From JBFHFS01 sp041583495 (lineage in GTDB: Bacteria > Bacteroidota > Bacteroidia > Bacteroidales > Marinilabiliaceae), in assembly GCA_041583495.1 (NCBI GenBank), contig JBFHFS010000026.1:1-64000 (forward strand): a DNA stretch of 64,000 nt, in the 5' to 3' direction. A program made the position numbers and the translations under genes. Shown in pieces: positions 52,267 to 62,321 of the stretch. Position 1 is the stretch's first letter. Each line of letters begins with the position of its first letter. The notes beneath the pieces are model-generated. The model was not told the DNA's origin, did not search any database, and saw nothing but the letters and a program-made list of their open reading frames with translations.

Positions 52267-52689
52267 ATGGCGAATTCAAACATTACCCTAACCCTGATAA
52301 AGCCCAAAACCGTTGCGGGTTTTCATACCGGCGAGATTCTTTCCCATATAGAGAAGGCAGGATTCCGGATTAAGGCCCTTAAAATGCTACAGCTGCCCAT
52401 GGAGAAAGCGGAATTGTTCTACGGTGTTCACCGGGGCAAACCATTTTTCGAGGAATTGGTAGTCTTTATGTCATCGGGGCCGATAGTAGCCGCCATCCTG
52501 GAAAAAGAAAACGCGGTTGAAGATTTTCGGAAACTCCTGGGAGCCACCGATCCCAAAGATGCTGCTCCGGGTACTTTACGCAATCTTTACGCCACCGGAA
52601 AAACCCATAATGCAGTGCATGGATCCGACAGTGATGAAAATGCCCTGTTGGAAGCCGGTATATTTTTCAGTGAATTGGAACGATTTTAA
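52267..52689 (+). CDS. ndk: Nucleoside-diphosphate kinase
   Basis: A 140-residue enzyme transferring the gamma-phosphate between NTPs and NDPs, keeping dNTP pools balanced. The phosphorylated active-site His lies in the signature NAVHGSDSDENA. LTLIKPKTV (ATP-binding Lys) at the start, FRKLLGATDPKDAAPGTLR in the centre, and ALLEAGIFFSELE at the end are family landmarks. Single gene, divergent from nrnA and convergent with the DUF721 gene. Confidence 0.96.
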   Translation: MANSNITLTLIKPKTVAGFHTGEILSHIEKAGFRIKALKMLQLPMEKAELFYGVHRGKPFFEELVVFMSSGPIVAAILEKENAVEDFRKLLGATDPKDAAPGTLRNLYATGKTHNAVHGSDSDENALLEAGIFFSELERF

Positions 52690-52711
52690 CGACTCTCCGA
52701 CACCCTGACCA

Positions 52712-53011
52712 TTATTTCAGAATCAAATCCTTAACAATTGCCTGCCCTATTTTTTGATTCAGATTGTGAATGATCTTGGTTTTGTGCATGAGCAGTTCGC
52801 TCCGGATAGTGCTGCTGTTAAGACTCACGAATAACACCCCATTTCGAAAAAACACATTTCGTGTGATACGGGCAACGGACTTACCCATTACCTCTTCCCA
52901 TGCAGCCGGGATTCGGGATTGGTAAATTCCACGTGACAAGTTGGGAGCCCCCATTATTTCCGAAATTATATCGGCTAAGGGTTGGGTGGTTTGTTTTCGT
53001 GGTGGTCGCAT
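52712..53011 (-). CDS. DUF721 protein (DciA-like)
   Basis: A 99-residue basic protein with the DUF721 pattern (RIPAAWEEVMGKSVARITRNVFFRNGVLFVSLNSSTIRSELLMHKTKIIHNLN). DciA-type proteins are thought to load the replicative helicase; in Bacteroidetes DUF721 genes commonly sit beside recF. Here it lies 347 bases downstream of recF, same strand. Function inferred from family. Confidence 0.85.
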   Translation of the reverse strand: MRPPRKQTTQPLADIISEIMGAPNLSRGIYQSRIPAAWEEVMGKSVARITRNVFFRNGVLFVSLNSSTIRSELLMHKTKIIHNLNQKIGQAIVKDLILK

Positions 53012-53358
53012 ACCTTCAGTCTATTATTAATTTATTGACAAGATACAACAGATCGTTAGATTTTCCGCATGCTGCCCTGGTTTTGGCGGGGACCCATCGG
53101 AGGATCTGGACTTTAGAAGCTGGAAGCCTGATGTCTGAAGTAAATTGATTAATGATGAAAAAAACACCTCTTCTAACTTCCTTCTTCTAACTTCAAGTCC
53201 CTAAGGGGATGCATGTTGCAAAAAAACACAATCATATGAATAACAACGCTAATTTAAACTTGAGCCAAATTAATCAATCCTCATAAAACACTGACATAAA
53301 CCTATTTCCGATAGCTTTACGAAGCATTGAAGATAAATACAACCAGGCTCAACACAAA
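53012..53358. other. Gap between recF and DUF721 gene
   Basis: AT-rich sequence with GAAGCTGGAAG and CTTCTAACTTC words (53110-53200), similar in style to the tract at 47149. No gene or clear terminator. Confidence 0.45.
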
Positions 53359-54462
53359 CTATTCAGCCGTCACCCTACCCTCCTTAACCTCAAAAATACG
53401 ATAATCTTTTCCGGTCTTTTCAACAATTCCAGATAACCTTTCTTTTTGAGTATCGGTGATAAATATTTGGCTAAAGCGCTCCTCACCTACCAAATGGATC
53501 AAGCGATCTCCCCTTGCAGAATCCAACTTATCGAATACATCGTCGAGCAAAAGAATCGGTTCAAATCCGTTAAACCGGGTCAAAAACTCAAATTGAGCCA
53601 GCTTAAGGGCAATGAGAAACGACTTTTTCTGACCCTGTGAGCCCTCTCGTTTTACAGGTTGGCCATTAAATATCAGTTCCAGATCATCTTTATGAATTCC
53701 CCGGGTGGTATAACCCAACACCAAATCTCTTTCACGGCTGGCTTTTAAGAGAGGCAAGAGATCGCCCTTTTGGAGATGAGAGCGGTATACAATATCAACC
53801 TCTTCGTGGCCACCGGTAATGTATTGGTACAAGTCTCTGAATACAGGCACCAGCTGGTTAATGAAGGAGGCGCGCTGATCAAATATTTTGGCCCCCATAA
53901 AGGCCAGCTGCTCATCCCATACTTCCAGCTGGGCCACCAACGAAGCCGACAAACCCGTTGCACTCTTCAGCAAAACGTTGCGCTGATTAAGAGCCCGGTT
54001 GTAACGAATCAGTAACTCAAGAAAAGATTTATCATACTGACTGACAACACTATCCATATATTTTCGTCTCTGATCGCTACCCTCCAGGATCAATCTTTCG
54101 TCGGATGGGGATATCATCACCAGGGGAAGCAAACCAATATGATCGGAAAGTTTGGTGTACTCTTTTTTATTGCGCTTAAAAACCTTTTTCTGGTTACGCT
54201 TGAGGGCCACGTATATTTCTTCGGTTTTTTCCAGCCGCTGAAAACCTCCCTGAAGAACAAAAAATTCCTGGTCGTGGCTTATATTGTGACTCTCTACCGA
54301 ATTAAAATAACTCTTACAAAAGGATAAGTAATAGATGGCATCCAACAGATTGGTTTTCCCGGAACCATTTGGACCCACAAAACAGTTAATCCCGTGGGTG
54401 AAGTCCATCTCGGCCTGGCCCACATTCTTATAGTTTAAAACATTCAAATGTTGAAGATACAT
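53359..54462 (-). CDS. recF: DNA replication and repair protein RecF
   Basis: A 367-residue SMC-like ATPase from the ATG at 54462 (MYLQHLNVLNYKNV). The ORF's first ATG eight codons upstream is less likely. Walker A GPNGSGKTN near residue 32, signature SQGQKKSFLIALK, and Walker B ILLLDDVFDKLD are intact. RecF loads RecA at gaps with RecO/RecR. It is divergent from a TPR-protein gene with its own promoter. Confidence 0.95.
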   Translation of the reverse strand: MYLQHLNVLNYKNVGQAEMDFTHGINCFVGPNGSGKTNLLDAIYYLSFCKSYFNSVESHNISHDQEFFVLQGGFQRLEKTEEIYVALKRNQKKVFKRNKKEYTKLSDHIGLLPLVMISPSDERLILEGSDQRRKYMDSVVSQYDKSFLELLIRYNRALNQRNVLLKSATGLSASLVAQLEVWDEQLAFMGAKIFDQRASFINQLVPVFRDLYQYITGGHEEVDIVYRSHLQKGDLLPLLKASRERDLVLGYTTRGIHKDDLELIFNGQPVKREGSQGQKKSFLIALKLAQFEFLTRFNGFEPILLLDDVFDKLDSARGDRLIHLVGEERFSQIFITDTQKERLSGIVEKTGKDYRIFEVKEGRVTAE

Positions 54463-54590
54463 ATACTGGTGGATGAGAAATAGCACAAAAGTAATGAAGA
54501 TAGAGGAACTCTTTTGCTATTGAGTGACGAAAACATGACAATGAATGATAAATAGATGGTATAAATGCCAAAAAAATTGCTGGTGGCTGT

Positions 54591-54620
54591 TTTGAATAAT
54601 TTTTAAAACAGTTACATTTG
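54591..54620 (+). promoter_or_regulatory. Promoter of the TPR gene
   Basis: TTTG (54591-54594), 18 bases, then TACATTTG (54613-54620), a good Bacteroidetes -33/-7 pair. Start expected near 54627, before the ATG at 54647. Confidence 0.6.
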
Positions 54621-54646
54621 CCCTTGTATTAAAACCTATACTAATC

Positions 54647-55327
54647 ATGTCGAAAAAGCAAACACAACACGAGGATAGTTTTGAAAACGTAGAATCGGCG
54701 TTGAGCCAAACGGAACAATTCATTGAAGACAATCAAAAACTCATCAGTCTTGCCGTTTTGGCGATCATCCTTGTTGTAGGCGGATATTGGGCGTTCAAGA
54801 AACTCTACATGCAACCCATGGAGCAGGATGCCCAAAAAAGCATCTTCGCGGCCCAACAATATTTCGAAAAAGACAGCTTCAACCTGGCCCTCAATGGCGA
54901 TGGAATGGACCCCGGTTTTCTGGAGATCATTGACCTTTACGGAATCACCGAGGCCGGAAACCTATCCCAGTACTATGCCGGCGTATCTTATCTGCATATG
55001 GGTAATTTTGAAGAGGCTCTGGCCCATTTAAAAAAATTCTCTACCGACGAACCCGTATTAAGCTCAACGGCCAATGGTGCCATGGGCGACGCTTATCTTG
55101 AACTGGGCAACCAAAAAGAGGCTATAAGTTATTATAAAAAAGCCGGTGAGCTGGACAACCAACTTACGGCCCCGCTATATCTTTTTAAATTAGGGCTTTT
55201 GTACGAAAAAAGCGGAGATAAAAAGAGCGCGCTTACAGCCTACAACAAAATTAAGGATGATTACAGCAATAGCTTCGAAGCCCGTCAGATTGATAAATAC
55301 ATCACCAGGGCGACCATTTCGCAATAA
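54647..55327 (+). CDS. TPR-repeat membrane-anchored protein
   Basis: A 226-residue protein with one membrane segment (LISLAVLAIILVVGGYWAF, residues about 33-51) and at least three tetratricopeptide-type helix pairs: NLSQYYAGVSYLHMGNFEEALAHL, NGAMGDAYLELGNQKEAISYYKKA, and YLFKLGLLYEKSGDKKSALTAY. Resembles Bacteroidetes YfgM/BamD-type periplasmic TPR proteins by layout. Partner unknown. It is divergent from recF, has its own promoter, and a good terminator follows at 55356. Confidence 0.85.
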   Translation: MSKKQTQHEDSFENVESALSQTEQFIEDNQKLISLAVLAIILVVGGYWAFKKLYMQPMEQDAQKSIFAAQQYFEKDSFNLALNGDGMDPGFLEIIDLYGITEAGNLSQYYAGVSYLHMGNFEEALAHLKKFSTDEPVLSSTANGAMGDAYLELGNQKEAISYYKKAGELDNQLTAPLYLFKLGLLYEKSGDKKSALTAYNKIKDDYSNSFEARQIDKYITRATISQ

Positions 55328-55355
55328 ACATTTCAGTTTTTTTAGGATATATCAG

Positions 55356-55391
55356 GAGGTTGTCTGTGTTAAGCAGTCAACCTCTTATTTT
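55356..55391 (+). terminator. Terminator after the TPR gene
   Basis: GAGGTTG (55356-55362) pairs with CAACCTC (55378-55384) exactly, followed by TTATTTTTAT. Typical Rho-independent form. Confidence 0.65.
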
Positions 55392-55545
55392 TATAAGTGG
55401 ATTTCGAAAATATGATCAGATGAATGATGCCCCAATGGTTGTCGATTCAAAAAAACCTGACGGAAATTTTTATTTTATCCTTCTGATTTAATTTCATTAT
55501 CTTCAATTTCTCATTATTGGATAATCATCATTTACTTAGAATGCC

Positions 55546-56043
55546 ATGGCTACAAAATTGAAAAACCTCTCCGAGTACGATGCTGCCACCATCCCTTCAG
55601 CACAAAAAATGAAATTTGGGATTGTGGTATCTGAATGGAATGCCGAAATAACCGATGCGCTCTTGTCGGGAGCCACATCTACCCTTCTAAAACATGGTGC
55701 ACAGGCCGATAACATTCTGGTAGCCCATGTGCCGGGGAGCTTTGAGCTTACTCATGGGGCCCGGCAACTCATCAAAAAAACGGATGTGGATGCAGTTTTA
55801 TGTCTGGGCTGTGTCATTCAGGGCGACACGCCGCACTTCGACTTTGTATGCCAGGGCGTTACCCAGGGCATTACCCTTTTGAACGTAGAACAAAAGGTGC
55901 CGGTAATTTTTGGGTTACTCACCACCCTTGATCAGCAACAAGCGCTGGATAGGGCCGGTGGAAAACACGGAAACAAGGGAGATGAAGCCGCCATAACCGC
56001 CATTAAAATGATTGCTCTGGACCAAAACTTGAAAGAGAAGTAG
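55546..56043 (+). CDS. ribH: 6,7-dimethyl-8-ribityllumazine synthase
   Basis: A 165-residue enzyme that condenses 5-amino-6-ribitylaminouracil and a 4-carbon phosphate to make lumazine, the penultimate step of riboflavin synthesis. Motifs: VVSEWNAEIT (aromatic stacking Trp), HVPGSFELTHGAR, and GCVIQGDTPHFDFVCQGV with the catalytic His. No FMN riboswitch-like structure is evident upstream. It is 42 bases before corA. Confidence 0.95.
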   Translation: MATKLKNLSEYDAATIPSAQKMKFGIVVSEWNAEITDALLSGATSTLLKHGAQADNILVAHVPGSFELTHGARQLIKKTDVDAVLCLGCVIQGDTPHFDFVCQGVTQGITLLNVEQKVPVIFGLLTTLDQQQALDRAGGKHGNKGDEAAITAIKMIALDQNLKEK

Positions 56044-56085
56044 CTTTTTTTTAAATTGAGGATTCATTACATAACGACTTCCATA

Positions 56086-57144
56086 ATGGGCAAAAAGCTT
56101 TTTCATCAAAAACTGGTGGATCCACGGATTCAGTTTGTCGGACAGCAGTTCCTGGAAACACCTGAACTCCAGCTTTTTCTCTATTCCGAAAAACAGTTAC
56201 GTGAATATGCCGCCAGCGGTAAATTTGGCAAACTGCGCGAACATCTGGATCAGCGACAGGAAAACATTGCCTGGCTGAACCTCCACGGGGTACATGATGT
56301 AGAACTCGTAAACCAAATTGCCCAATACTTTAATCTCGACAAACTGGTGGTGCAAGACCTGGTGGATACCACCCAGCGACCCAAGATCGAGATTCATTCT
56401 GATTATCTGTTTTTCTCCATCAAGTCGCTTTCGCCCCTTAACCACCAGAAAATGGAAGTGGAACAGATCAGTTTCATCCTTACCAAAGGGATTCTGATCT
56501 CCTTCCAGGAGAAGAAAGGCGATCATTTTGAACACATCCGAAAGCGGTTAAGAGAAAAACTTGGAACCGTTCGTGAACAGGGAGCCGATTATCTGCTTTA
56601 TCTGCTGATAGATGCCATCACAGGCAACTATTTCAACACCTTAAATAATCTGGAGGCACTTTTGGATATGCTCCCTGTTGAAGTAACCAAAGATCCCCGA
56701 CCGGGATTTATCTCCACCATTGAGGATGTTAAACGCAATTTATTTACCATCCGCAAATCGGTCTTTCCGCTGAAAGAGGCCATTTTCTTCACCGAAAAGG
56801 TACCACAATCCTTTATCAGCCCGCCGGTTAACCGTTATTTCTCCGACTTGAAGGATCAACTACTCCAGCTCTTCGATGAGGCAGACCTGAATCTTTCCAG
56901 AGCAGAGGGCATCACCAACCTGTTTTTTTCCTATCAGGGCCACCGGATGAACGAGGTGATGAAAGTATTGACCCTCGTGGCAACCATATTCATTCCCCTA
57001 ACCTTCATCGCGGGCATATATGGCATGAACTTTCAATACATGCCTGAATTATCGTGGAAATGGGGTTATTTCTTCGTTTGGGGATTTATGCTGTTGTGTT
57101 TTGCCGGGATGATTCTCTTTTTTAAGCGGAAAAAGTGGCTGTAA
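56086..57144 (+). CDS. corA: CorA-type Mg2+/Co2+ transporter
   Basis: A 352-residue inner-membrane channel from the ATG at 56086; an in-frame TTG at 56056 is possible but unlikely. The large cytoplasmic N-terminal domain ends in two C-terminal membrane helices. The gatekeeper signature GMN sits in IAGIYGMNFQYMPEL between the helices, as in all active CorA proteins. Follows ribH with no sign of a shared function. Convergent with the histidine kinase gene. Confidence 0.93.
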   Translation: MGKKLFHQKLVDPRIQFVGQQFLETPELQLFLYSEKQLREYAASGKFGKLREHLDQRQENIAWLNLHGVHDVELVNQIAQYFNLDKLVVQDLVDTTQRPKIEIHSDYLFFSIKSLSPLNHQKMEVEQISFILTKGILISFQEKKGDHFEHIRKRLREKLGTVREQGADYLLYLLIDAITGNYFNTLNNLEALLDMLPVEVTKDPRPGFISTIEDVKRNLFTIRKSVFPLKEAIFFTEKVPQSFISPPVNRYFSDLKDQLLQLFDEADLNLSRAEGITNLFFSYQGHRMNEVMKVLTLVATIFIPLTFIAGIYGMNFQYMPELSWKWGYFFVWGFMLLCFAGMILFFKRKKWL

Positions 57145-57157
57145 GGAAAGAACAACG

Positions 57158-58618
57158 TTAATTGTGTGAGGCGGGCAGAAAAACGGTAAAGCAGGAGCCC
57201 TTATGGGGCGTGCTTTTGACCTCAATGCTGCCTTGATTCAATTGTACCATTTCGTGAATCAGAATCAAGCCAAGTCCGCTGCCTGTTTCATCATCCGTGC
57301 CGGGAGTAGAAAGAAAAGCATCTAAAGAAAAGAGCGACTTCAGCTTGGATTCCTGTATGCCAATACCGGAATCTTCCACATGAATACGGATGTCCCCATT
57401 GGACAGGGAGGCCCAACAACGAACACGCCCGCCCTGGTGGGTGAATTTAATGCCATTGTGGATGAGATTACGCAGGACAAACTCCATCATATCCGGATCG
57501 GCGGTACAATACAGCGACTCAGGAATCTCATTTATCAGCTCGATCCTCTTTTTATTGGCCAAACCATCCACTTGCTGAAAGGCCTTATTCACGAGTTGTT
57601 GGGCATCACATTTCCCAGGATAAGGAGTCAATTGCCCCAATTGCGATTTGGACCAGGTAAGAAGATCCTCCAGTAACATATAAGTAGTTTCGGAGGCACT
57701 GCTAATTTGCCGAACCATTTCTTTCATCTCGGCAGCTGTATAGTTCTCTATATTTTCGTGCAGCAGAGAAGTAAATCCAATGATTACCTGAAAGGGATTC
57801 TTGAGGTCGTGTGCAAGTATTCCAAAAAATTTATCCTTGGTATGGTTCAACCGGAGCAGGTAATCCTCACTTTTGAGCAACTGCTGCTCCATCTCTTTTT
57901 GTTTGGAGACATCAGAGATTAACAAACACTCCTGCCCGGGTAAAATTTGAAACCACATCAACCGAAAGGTTCTACCCGAATCTTCATGCCTCCACTCCAG
58001 TCCTTCAGAACCCGAATCTCGCCCCCCCAGAAGCCTGTCAATCAAATCCGGATCTTCGATTGTCTCCCTTAAAGAACGGCCTACTAAATCGGGATGATTC
58101 AAAATTTCAAAACCACGGGGATTGACTTTGGAGATTTTAAGATCTGTTACCCTGCCGTTTTCGTACATTTTGGTCATCATCAGGATACCCACCGGAGAAT
58201 TCTCGAATAGCTTCTCGAACAACTGCTCCCGCATTTGGAGCTGCTCCCTTAGCTTTTTCTGAATGCTGATATCCTCTTTAACCGCAATAAAACCTATGGT
58301 TTTGCTCCCATCGTCGGAAAGGATGGGTGAAATGGAGGCTTTCTCGATGATTAATTCCCCATTTTTTCCCCGATTAATAAAATCGCCATGCCAGCTTTTT
58401 CCACTATTCAGATCCTGCCATAGATCCTGATAAAAGGCCCTGGAGTGATACCCACTTTTAAGCACGGAGGGGGTTTTCCCGATAGCTTCCTGTCGAGAGT
58501 ATCCATAAACCTTTTCAAAGGTTTTATTTACAAATGAGATAACCCCGAGATTATCGGTAATTACGACGATACTCTCGGCGTTATCCAATGCCTGAACCAG
58601 TTGTTTGCCTCCAATCAT
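57158..58618 (-). CDS. PAS-domain sensor histidine kinase
   Basis: A 486-residue cytoplasmic kinase from the ATG at 58618 (GTG ten codons upstream is the alternative). Two PAS domains: residues about 10-120 (IVVITDNLGVISFVNKTFEKVYGYSRQEAIGK) and about 135-235. The dimerisation H-box AHDLKNPFQVIIG carries the phosphoacceptor His; the ATPase has LRNLIHNGIKFT (N-box), DSGIGIQ (G1) and GSGLGLILI (G2). No membrane segment and no receiver partner nearby, so its signal and cognate response regulator are unknown. It lies 122 bases behind the GH2 gene. Confidence 0.9.
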   Translation of the reverse strand: MIGGKQLVQALDNAESIVVITDNLGVISFVNKTFEKVYGYSRQEAIGKTPSVLKSGYHSRAFYQDLWQDLNSGKSWHGDFINRGKNGELIIEKASISPILSDDGSKTIGFIAVKEDISIQKKLREQLQMREQLFEKLFENSPVGILMMTKMYENGRVTDLKISKVNPRGFEILNHPDLVGRSLRETIEDPDLIDRLLGGRDSGSEGLEWRHEDSGRTFRLMWFQILPGQECLLISDVSKQKEMEQQLLKSEDYLLRLNHTKDKFFGILAHDLKNPFQVIIGFTSLLHENIENYTAAEMKEMVRQISSASETTYMLLEDLLTWSKSQLGQLTPYPGKCDAQQLVNKAFQQVDGLANKKRIELINEIPESLYCTADPDMMEFVLRNLIHNGIKFTHQGGRVRCWASLSNGDIRIHVEDSGIGIQESKLKSLFSLDAFLSTPGTDDETGSGLGLILIHEMVQLNQGSIEVKSTPHKGSCFTVFLPASHN

Positions 58619-58740
58619 AAACCTGTTTTGCTGCGTTCTGAATCCCACCCGGGGGCCGCCGGATAGGGCGCATTTTTTTTTTGCAAGTTAATAAACCTCC
58701 TTGTTTTGGACCAAAAAAAATCAGAAAACCAATCAACGTC

Positions 58741-61700
58741 TCATCGTACCGGCCTAATAGTAAAGCCATAACGATAGGCTTTTTTGGTCAATCTATATTG
58801 CTCATGAGTCCAGGCGCCCCAGCTGGTATCTCCGCCCACTCCCATCTGAAAAAGATCTATATCCACTGAGGTAAGGTCGCGGGGTTGCACATCCACGGTA
58901 TGGCGTTGAACAGGGGTTTCGCCCTTAGGAAGACGACCATCGGTACGTCTTGGCGACTCAAAATCTTCAAGCAGGTTGTGATGTGCCGAAACCTCCAGCA
59001 GTTGTTTCCCGGTGAAGCGCAAGCCCAGGCCGCTGTCATTGGTGATAGAAACCCACCTGACATCCGTCTTATTGCCATTTTCCTGGGGCCGGATATAGGG
59101 ATAATACTGATCGGCCACACTACCGGAATAGAGATCCACAAAAGCACCTGTTTTCCGGTCCTGATAGGATTCCTGGGGACCACGTCCCAACCAGGTTATC
59201 TGGTCAAATTCACGGGGCATGATCAGGGTCATTCCCATCCTCGGAATCTCAGGCAAATCTTTGGCGGCCATGCTAAAGCTGTTATCCACCTCTACCTCTC
59301 CATTGCCTTTAACCACATAAACCGAGGAGTAGTCGCCAATCTTATTGTTGTCGGGATCCACCAAATCAAAGGTAAATGATACTTTCAACAATCCAGTACC
59401 TGCATTCTGAACCCCGGCCTTTGTAACCACGCGGTTCTCACCGGCGCTGCGCCATATTCTTGAGCGGATGGGCAGATTGTTTCCGAAGTCGTTATCCGTG
59501 GGTGCACGCCAAAATCCCGGAATGGGGCCGTTTTTAATAAGCTCGGTATTGGCATAACGGTATTGGGTCATCACGCCCTTGCTGTTATCGAATGTCACCT
59601 CAAAGTCTTCACCTGTAATAAGAAGATTATTTCCCTCCTCGCGATAGGTCAATGGCTTCAAGACCTTAACCTCCGGAATCAAGACCTTAGACAGAGGCAA
59701 CTCAAATTGTTCTGTCGCCAATTGGGTGCCGGCAGGCACCAGTCCATCGTTCTGTTTCAAGTGGGCATAAAGATTCAGGAAATACTCAACCCCTGGTTCC
59801 ACAACGAAGTTCACATCCACGCCCACCTCTTTTTTCTCATTGGGTTTTAAGGCCACTGTATCAAAACTTCCTGACTTAACTACCTTACCCTCTCCTTTAA
59901 TTTCCCATGAAAAATCAAAACGATCGGTATTTAGGAAAGCATATTTATTTTCGATGGCGACGCGTCCTTTCGAAAGATCTATTGGCCGAAACTTAAGGTA
60001 TTGATACACCTTCTTCACTTCCAGAAGGGAAGGATGAGCCTCGCGAACAGGATCCACCAGCCCGTTGAGGCAAAAATTGCCATCGGAGGGAACGGTATCG
60101 GGGCCGAAGTCACCCCCATAGGCCCAATATTCTTCCCCGGCTTCATTTTTTGTAAGCAGTCCCTGATCTACCCAGTCCCAGATAAATCCACCCTGAAGCA
60201 CATCATACGACTCAATCAGATTCCAGTAGTCCACGAGGTTTCCCACGCTGTTGCCCATGGCATGTGCGTATTCACATTGAATCAGCGGTTTGTCAGGATT
60301 CCCCTTGACATATTCCTCCATTCTTTTAATAGACATGTACATAGGACAAAAGATATCGGTATTCCAGCCCGTTTTGGCCTGTTCATATTGCACGGGCCGT
60401 GTGGAATCGGCCTGTTTCAGGTATTCGTAGGTGGCCTCAAAATTTATCCCGTTGCCTGCTTCATTGCCCAGCGACCAGATTATCACCGAGGGCTGGTTCT
60501 TATCGCGCTCAAACATGTTTTTGGTACGATACAGATGGGCCGCCATCCAGGCAGAATCTTTTGCCAGAGACTCTTCTCCATAGCCCATTCCATGTGATTC
60601 GATGTTGGCTTCATCGACCAGATACAGTCCGTAGCGATTGCACAATTCGTACCATCTGGCCGGCTGAGGATAGTGGGAAGTCCTGACTGCATTGAGGTTA
60701 TGACGCTTCATCATCTCGATATCCTTCAGCATGGTTTCCTCATCCACCACATGGCCATTGACATCGTGATGCTCATGCAGATCAGCCCCTTTCAATAAAA
60801 CGTAAGCCCCATTGACCAACAGAGTATTGCCTTTTATTTCCACACGACGAAAGCCAACATCCTGACGGATAACCTCCAGTACCTTTCCGGTGGCATCTTT
60901 AAGGGCCATCTCGAGAGTGTAGAGATGAGGAAGCTCTGCAGACCATTGCTTAACATTCAACAGCTTTAAATCCCAGGTTACATGATTGTTCACCGAAGTA
61001 ATAGCCTGGGTTTCTATCAGTTTGGACCCATCATATAAAGAAACCTCAAGGGCGGTTTTATTGGATTCAGTCCCACCGGTGATCTCTGTATCGAGATGAA
61101 AAACACCCGTGGTATAATCATCTGCCAATGAGGCCATCACTCTAAAATCGCGAACGTGATTGGGGTGACGAGCCAAAAGAAAAACATCCCGGGTGATTCC
61201 CGACAGGCGCCAAAAATCCTGATCTTCAAGGTAGCTACCATCGCTCCATTTATAAACCTCCACCGCCAGTGAATTGGCACCAAGCTTCAGATATTTGGTA
61301 ATATTAAATTCAGCAGGAGTTTTGCTGTCCTCAGAGTAACCTACCAATTGCTCATTAACCCACACGTACATGGCCGAGCTCACCCCGCCAAAGTGCAAAA
61401 AGATCTCTTGTCCATCCCAGTTTTTGGGAATATCGAACGAACGCTTATAGGACCCTACCGGATTATAATGTTTAGGGGTATGAGGAGGATTTTTCTCAAA
61501 AGGATATTCCGAATTCTTGTAGATCGGGTATTCATAGCCCTGCAACTCCCAGTTGGAAGGGACGGGGATGGTTTTCCATTGACGCGAATCGAAATCATCT
61601 TTAAAAAAGTAAAAAGGTCTTTCACCGGGATTTTTAGACAGGTGAAATTGCCAGTCGCCATTTAAGGAATAGATCAAAGAGGAAGCCCATCTGTTATCAG

Positions 61701-61893
61701 GGTCTACCTCCCCCTTTTCGGCAAAGGGAATAAACCATGCCCGGGGCTCTTCCTTGTTTATTTGAGTCACTGCCGGATTTTCCCAATCGGCTGGCATTTT
61801 TTCATCAAATGGAACATCTTTGTAATCGGTATAAGATTTACAGGCGGTAAACATAGCACCAAACATTAAACCCCAAAATAGAATTGTCTTCAT
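58741..61893 (-). CDS. Beta-galactosidase (GH2) lipoprotein
   Basis: A 1050-residue surface or periplasmic enzyme. The leader MKTILFWGLMFGAMFTAC ends in a lipobox Cys, unlike cytosolic E. coli LacZ. GH2 layout: sugar-binding domain (from about residue 40), immunoglobulin-like domain, TIM barrel, then two C-terminal domains. Acid/base Glu in IIWSLGNEAGNG; nucleophile Glu in LIQCEYAHAMGN; both intact. The barrel also has ADLHEHHDVNGH (LacZ-like). It cleaves terminal beta-D-galactose. Followed on the same strand by the histidine kinase. Confidence 0.92.
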   Translation of the reverse strand: MKTILFWGLMFGAMFTACKSYTDYKDVPFDEKMPADWENPAVTQINKEEPRAWFIPFAEKGEVDPDNRWASSLIYSLNGDWQFHLSKNPGERPFYFFKDDFDSRQWKTIPVPSNWELQGYEYPIYKNSEYPFEKNPPHTPKHYNPVGSYKRSFDIPKNWDGQEIFLHFGGVSSAMYVWVNEQLVGYSEDSKTPAEFNITKYLKLGANSLAVEVYKWSDGSYLEDQDFWRLSGITRDVFLLARHPNHVRDFRVMASLADDYTTGVFHLDTEITGGTESNKTALEVSLYDGSKLIETQAITSVNNHVTWDLKLLNVKQWSAELPHLYTLEMALKDATGKVLEVIRQDVGFRRVEIKGNTLLVNGAYVLLKGADLHEHHDVNGHVVDEETMLKDIEMMKRHNLNAVRTSHYPQPARWYELCNRYGLYLVDEANIESHGMGYGEESLAKDSAWMAAHLYRTKNMFERDKNQPSVIIWSLGNEAGNGINFEATYEYLKQADSTRPVQYEQAKTGWNTDIFCPMYMSIKRMEEYVKGNPDKPLIQCEYAHAMGNSVGNLVDYWNLIESYDVLQGGFIWDWVDQGLLTKNEAGEEYWAYGGDFGPDTVPSDGNFCLNGLVDPVREAHPSLLEVKKVYQYLKFRPIDLSKGRVAIENKYAFLNTDRFDFSWEIKGEGKVVKSGSFDTVALKPNEKKEVGVDVNFVVEPGVEYFLNLYAHLKQNDGLVPAGTQLATEQFELPLSKVLIPEVKVLKPLTYREEGNNLLITGEDFEVTFDNSKGVMTQYRYANTELIKNGPIPGFWRAPTDNDFGNNLPIRSRIWRSAGENRVVTKAGVQNAGTGLLKVSFTFDLVDPDNNKIGDYSSVYVVKGNGEVEVDNSFSMAAKDLPEIPRMGMTLIMPREFDQITWLGRGPQESYQDRKTGAFVDLYSGSVADQYYPYIRPQENGNKTDVRWVSITNDSGLGLRFTGKQLLEVSAHHNLLEDFESPRRTDGRLPKGETPVQRHTVDVQPRDLTSVDIDLFQMGVGGDTSWGAWTHEQYRLTKKAYRYGFTIRPVR

Positions 61894-62321
61894 GGACCAA
61901 GTATTTTTATTTATAATTTGCAGACAATAGCGCCACTAACACTACTGTTTCAGAACCACTTAGACTAAAAGGAAGCACCCTTATTCTTAGAAGACCTGGC
62001 TAAAAATCAAGATTCGCTATCCTGGTTAGTCGGAAAAAAATTTTACGAAAGATAACAAATATATCCAACGGGAAAATAAACAGGAAGGAGTAAAAATCAT
62101 ATTTTGTATTAACAGAACATTAATTTCTTAACATTGACACCCTGCCTTAGGTTATGCCTGTCCTTATAAGGGCCCGCCCCTTCTGTTTTTCCTATACCAA
62201 TTCATTGTTTTGGCCCGGCTCCTTGCTTTTCTAGTAAAACTCCATTAATTTTATGAATGTTAGGTGGCAAAAAACAACCATGCTTCCTTTAGGAATTCCG
62301 GTTAGATTTAACACTTCACCC
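61894..62321. other. Gap between GH2 and amidohydrolase-like genes
   Basis: AT-rich divergent region. No perfect TAnnTTTG box or hairpin found. The first ATG of the downstream frame lies at 62253. Confidence 0.4.

Noticed and set aside
55392..55545. Possible FMN riboswitch before ribH
   Set aside because: No conserved FMN aptamer core (AGGGGCAGG-type segments) can be found upstream of ribH.
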